This document shows positions 61,202 through 64,000 of a stretch of DNA of 64,000 nucleotides, one piece after another. Where the stretch lies: positions 103,925-167,924 of the forward strand of contig JAJFKV010000028.1 of the NCBI GenBank assembly GCA_021773055.1. Direction: 5' to 3'. The notes under the pieces are model-generated. The model was not told the origin of the DNA. It searched no databases and worked only from the letters and a program-made list of their open reading frames with translations. Each line of letters opens with the position of its first letter. Within the stretch, counting starts at the first letter, position 1. A program made the position numbers and the translations under genes. The DNA comes from Woeseiaceae bacterium. Its GTDB lineage: Bacteria; Pseudomonadota; Gammaproteobacteria; Steroidobacterales; Woeseiaceae.

Positions 61202-61360
61202 ACCCGATTGCAGAAAACTTCTAACCCGAAGGCCCGGCATTTGGCGTTTATATAAGTAGTCACAGAACCGTGCCGAAAGAAATCAATGACTTATAGCCGA
61301 GCCTTGCGACTGGCGCCATTTGCGCTTTCCCAATTCGCGAGCGTCGCCTATGCTCCGCGG

Positions 61361-61918
61361 ATGGAGCACAGGCCCGAAGACAGCGCCCTCATGCTGCGCT
61401 ACCGCGATGGCGACGTGGCGGCTTTCGAGGTCCTTTACCGCCGTCACAAAGATTCGCTGTATCGCTATTTGCTCAGGCTTTGCCACCAGCAAGCCGCCAC
61501 CGAGGACGTATTCCAGGAGGTGTGGGGCAAAATCATCAAGGCCCGCGCCAACTACCGCCCGACCGCCAAATTTACAACCTTTCTGTATCACGTCGCGCAC
61601 AACTGTTTCATCGACTACGTGCGGCGCAACAAACGTCATTCGGACACCACTGACATCGAGCCTGACACACAGCCCGATGCCGGCGAGCTACCGGAGACGC
61701 TCACCGAGAAGAGCCTTGCGCGGCGGCGGCTCGATGCTGCACTAAAGACGCTGCCCGATGAGCAGCGCGACGTATTCCTATTACATGAAGAGGCTGGGCT
61801 CAGCCTCGACGAGATCGCCTCGGTTACCGATAGCAAACGCGAGACAGCCAAGAGCCGCCTGCGATACGCCATCAGGAAATTGCGTGAGGCGGTTGATGAG
61901 CCCACGGAGCTATCATGA
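61361..61918 (+). CDS. ECF-family RNA polymerase sigma factor
   Basis: A 185-residue sigma factor. Region 2: LMLRYRDGDVAAFEVLYRRHKDSLYRYLLRL and DVFQEVWGKIIKA; region 4: LKTLPDEQRDVFLLHEEAGLSLDEIASVTDSKRETAKSRLRYAIRKLR. ATG 61361 is placed just ahead of region 2; an in-frame ATG at 61286 would add 25 residues. The overlapping next gene encodes a membrane protein, a likely regulator. This and the following genes look richer in G+C than their neighbours. Confidence 0.92.
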   Translation: MEHRPEDSALMLRYRDGDVAAFEVLYRRHKDSLYRYLLRLCHQQAATEDVFQEVWGKIIKARANYRPTAKFTTFLYHVAHNCFIDYVRRNKRHSDTTDIEPDTQPDAGELPETLTEKSLARRRLDAALKTLPDEQRDVFLLHEEAGLSLDEIASVTDSKRETAKSRLRYAIRKLREAVDEPTELS

Positions 61919-62592
61919 GTAACGAGCGACATCGCCCCGACGACATCACTGACCCGATCGTGTCCGGGACCTATCGGAAACTGGCGGACGAGCGTACGCC
62001 GGAGTACCTCGATCATGTGGTGCTCAATGAGGCGCGCAGCGCGGCGCTACTGCGTCACCGCAAGACAGTTTCCTGGTTACGACCCGCTGCGTGGGCGACA
62101 ACGATCGGTCTGTGCCTCGCGATCGTGCTCGAAGTCGCCGACATGTCCCGGCAAGAGCAAGCCGTGCTCGATACGCCGGCGAAGGTTCAGGAGGAATCCA
62201 TTGCCGTGCCACCGGCCTCTGACGTACCTTCGGCCGAGGAAGTCCCGGCCGCCGCGCCCGAAGCCTTTGACGCTCCACAGGATGCGGCTGCAGCCATCGA
62301 GGTCGATTCGCTCAATGATGCCGACATGCAAATCATTCGCGAAGCCGAGAATCATGCTCGCCTGCAAACCGGCAGTGACGAGGAAGCCGCACGCAATTTT
62401 TTGCAGGCAGCGCCAGCGCTCAGTGTCGCAGGCGAAAATGTAGCAGAGCGGTATTGCAGTGAATCCGAAACTGGCGACCCCGATGCCTGGTTGGAGTGCA
62501 TTCTGAAGCTCGAAGCCGACGGTCTTCATAAGGCCGCCCGAACTGAGCGTCAATTGTTGAAGGAAGCGTTTCCGCCGACGAAACAACCCTGA
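61915..62592 (+). CDS. membrane protein coupled to the ECF sigma factor, putative anti-sigma
   Basis: A 225-residue protein overlapping the sigma gene by 4 bp. A cytoplasmic N-terminus (SGTYRKLADERTPEYLDHVVLNEAR) and one helix (AAWATTIGLCLAIVLEVA, about 57-74) lead to a Pro/Ala/Glu-rich periplasmic region and a C-terminal helical part with two cysteines (AERYCSESETGDPDAWLECILKLEADG). Topology and coupling suggest an anti-sigma factor or sigma-operon sensor. No known anti-sigma domain motif is evident. Confidence 0.75.
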   Translation: MSNERHRPDDITDPIVSGTYRKLADERTPEYLDHVVLNEARSAALLRHRKTVSWLRPAAWATTIGLCLAIVLEVADMSRQEQAVLDTPAKVQEESIAVPPASDVPSAEEVPAAAPEAFDAPQDAAAAIEVDSLNDADMQIIREAENHARLQTGSDEEAARNFLQAAPALSVAGENVAERYCSESETGDPDAWLECILKLEADGLHKAARTERQLLKEAFPPTKQP

Positions 62593-62724
62593 GTAGTGGT
62601 TCTACACGATGCCGCGACAGTGCTGCGGTGCTAGAATCGCCGCCCCGACTGACACATGCATCGCGTCGCAATCGCGACCCCCGGGGCGCTTGCGACTGTA
62701 ACAACCGGTACACAGGGAATCAGA

Positions 62725-63705
62725 ATGATGAAATCACCAGTTCGCGTCACCATCACGGGCGCCGCCGGCCAGATCGGCTATCAGCTCGCCTTCAGAATCG
62801 CCTCCGGCCAAATGCTCGGCAACGACCAGCCGGTCATTCTGCAGCTGCTCGAGATTCCGCCGGCTATGGACGCTCTAAAGGGCGTCGTCATGGAGCTGGA
62901 CGACTGTGCCTTCGATACGCTGGCGAGCATTATCGCCAGCGACGATCCGAATGTCGCCTTCAAGGACAGTGACTTCGCGCTGCTCGTCGGTGCCCGTCCG
63001 CGCGGACCAGGTATGGAACGCAAGGATCTGCTCGAAGCCAACGCCGCTATCTTCTCGGTGCAGGGCAAAGCGATCAACGACCACGCCAGCCGCGACATTC
63101 GTGTCCTCGTCGTCGGTAACCCGGCCAATACCAATGCTCTGATCGCGAGCAGTAATGCGCCGGACATGAATGGCGCCAATTTCACGGCCATGACGCGACT
63201 CGACCACAATCGGGCAATCGCACAACTGGCTGCAAAAACCGGCAATCATGTGAGTGACGTTCGTTGCATGACGATCTGGGGGAACCATTCCGCCACGCAA
63301 TATCCGGATATCAACCATGCCAGCGTTTCTGGCAAGCCGGCCGCGGAGCTCGTAGACCGAGCCTGGCTTGCCGACACGTTCATCCCCGTTGTTCAACAGC
63401 GCGGTGCTGCGATTATCAAAGCCCGTGGTGCCTCCTCGGCAGCGTCTGCGGCGTCTGCTGCTATCGATCATATGCGCGACTGGGTGCTCGGCACGCCCGG
63501 GGACGACTGGGTGAGCATGGCGATACCCGCCGACGGCAGCTATGGCGTCGAACCCGGCGTCATCTACTCCTACCCGGTGCGCTGTAGCGGAGGGAACTAC
63601 GAGATCGTGCAGGGGCTGGAAATTGACGATTTCAGCCGTTCACGCATGGATGCAACCGAAGCCGAATTGCGCGAGGAACGTGCGGCAATCGAGTCGTTAC
63701 TATGA
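62725..63705 (+). CDS. mdh: malate dehydrogenase
   Basis: A 326-residue NAD-dependent malate dehydrogenase of the citric acid cycle, of the longer (cytosolic-type) class rather than the 312-residue E. coli type. NAD loop [20 protein letters not shown], substrate loop [22 protein letters not shown] motif [11 protein letters not shown], catalytic Asp/Arg in MTRLDHNRA and His in [17 protein letters not shown] 62725 (AGGGAA upstream) or 62728. Confidence 0.96.
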   Translation: MMKSPVRVTITGAAGQIGYQLAFRIASGQMLGNDQPVILQLLEIPPAMDALKGVVMELDDCAFDTLASIIASDDPNVAFKDSDFALLVGARPRGPGMERKDLLEANAAIFSVQGKAINDHASRDIRVLVVGNPANTNALIASSNAPDMNGANFTAMTRLDHNRAIAQLAAKTGNHVSDVRCMTIWGNHSATQYPDINHASVSGKPAAELVDRAWLADTFIPVVQQRGAAIIKARGASSAASAASAAIDHMRDWVLGTPGDDWVSMAIPADGSYGVEPGVIYSYPVRCSGGNYEIVQGLEIDDFSRSRMDATEAELREERAAIESLL

Positions 63706-63788
63706 CGTGACGTGCTCGATGGCGCGTGCGGCGCCGCAATGATAGTGTTTCTTTTTGCCGCAAGCTACCGAGTCAGGGGTAAAAGCGC

Positions 63789-64000
63789 TTGTCCAGTTTC
63801 GTCATCAGTCTGTTCTGGTTGCTGCTCTTTTTGGGCGGCGGCATTTTCCTGGCGTATCAACGCATAGACCTGCGCAGCTCGACCATCGCTGCGGGCCTCG
63901 CCGTCCTCGCGTACACGATCTTCGGCGACGGCTCCATCCTGTGGAAGCTGCTGTTGTGGGCCGTATTCGGCGTCATGATCGTGCCAAATCTGATCGAGTT
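63789..64000 (+). CDS. fadE: acyl-CoA dehydrogenase FadE, N-terminal part
   Basis: Runs off the right edge; 70 residues are present. It starts at TTG 63789 with AGGGG ten bases upstream, so it is too short for a normal ORF call. Two hydrophobic segments (SLFWLLLFLGGGIFLAY and ILWKLLLWAVFGVMIV) with AYQRIDLRSSTIAAGLAVL between them match the membrane-associated N-terminus of FadE, which carries out the first step of fatty-acid beta-oxidation. The catalytic domain lies outside the window. Confidence 0.8.
   Translation, partial: MSSFVISLFWLLLFLGGGIFLAYQRIDLRSSTIAAGLAVLAYTIFGDGSILWKLLLWAVFGVMIVPNLIE

Noticed and set aside
1..64000. Mobile elements, prophage, tRNA or rRNA genes
   Set aside because: No transposase, integrase or phage protein, no terminal inverted repeats with target duplications, and no recognisable tRNA or rRNA segments were seen. 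A tRNA or covariance-model scan was not possible here.

Overview
The window reads as a contiguous piece of a Gram-negative chromosome, most likely a marine or sediment gammaproteobacterium. Supporting signs are FadE- and GshA-type genes of the gammaproteobacterial kind, a PspF/PspA/PspC stress locus with a sigma-54 promoter, two RND pumps, a GlyGly-CTERM surface protein, and moderate G+C. A Woeseiaceae-like origin is my guess only. I see no tRNA or rRNA genes, insertion sequences, integrases, prophage genes or CRISPR arrays. Most genes sit in short operons with 1-20 bp overlaps.

Layout. 1-4.5 kb: end of a DUF819 transporter, membrane-anchored MBL hydrolase, GIY-YIG protein, PlsC/YihG-type acyltransferase, CREST/ceramidase-like membrane protein and a GFA-type zinc protein. 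4.5-7.1 kb: folD, mtnA and a class II aldolase (one-carbon and methylthioribose metabolism). 7.1-10.4 kb (minus strand): DUF4097-like beta-repeat protein, CBS protein, Tat-exported dienelactone hydrolase, TPR protein, TonB-C protein and a small membrane protein. 10.5-14.4 kb: exported amidohydrolase, PLP dehydratase, FAD oxidase. 14.6-23.2 kb: an efflux operon of two lipoprotein adaptors followed by two RND pumps, with no outer-membrane channel gene. 23.2-28.6 kb: GlyGly-CTERM protein, DMT exporter, TerB-like protein, a strongly structured small-ORF locus, a cysteine-desulfurase-like enzyme and an ECF sigma operon. 28.8-31.4 kb: orphan RnfD/NqrB-like protein, DUF2330 protein and orphan ExbD.

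31.4-39.2 kb: 2-oxoglutarate:ferredoxin oxidoreductase (korAB) with a large FAD/Fe-S oxidoreductase, dihydroorotase and divergent ilvA. 39.2-46.9 kb: class II aldolase, UvrD-family helicase, alpha/beta hydrolase, an SLC13-type transporter carrying four RCK_C-like domains, and a ferredoxin-reductase-like flavoprotein. 46.9-52.7 kb: two unknown anchored paralogues, a sulfotransferase-like/class IV aminotransferase pair, gshA, a DUF2845 protein and bactofilin. 52.7-58.6 kb: a PAS-GGDEF-EAL regulator, a small exported protein and the psp locus. 58.6-61.1 kb: GntR-regulated ABC-2 exporter and a small exported protein. 61.3-64 kb: ECF sigma factor with a membrane partner, malate dehydrogenase and the start of fadE.

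How the genes work together. Envelope maintenance and stress recur: psp, RND efflux, two ECF sigma operons, the ABC-2 exporter and several exported or anchored proteins of unknown role. Two observations stand out. First, nearly the same 22-bp palindrome covers the -10 region of the RND operon (14.64 kb) and of a small exported-protein gene (61.17 kb), 46 kb apart, which suggests a common regulator. Second, at 25.6 kb a 26-codon ORF has a full-length Shine-Dalgarno sequence that is complementary to a segment just after its stop codon, and its start codon is complementary to an upstream segment; two copies of a terminator repeat follow. All functional calls come from reading the translations; no database search was run.
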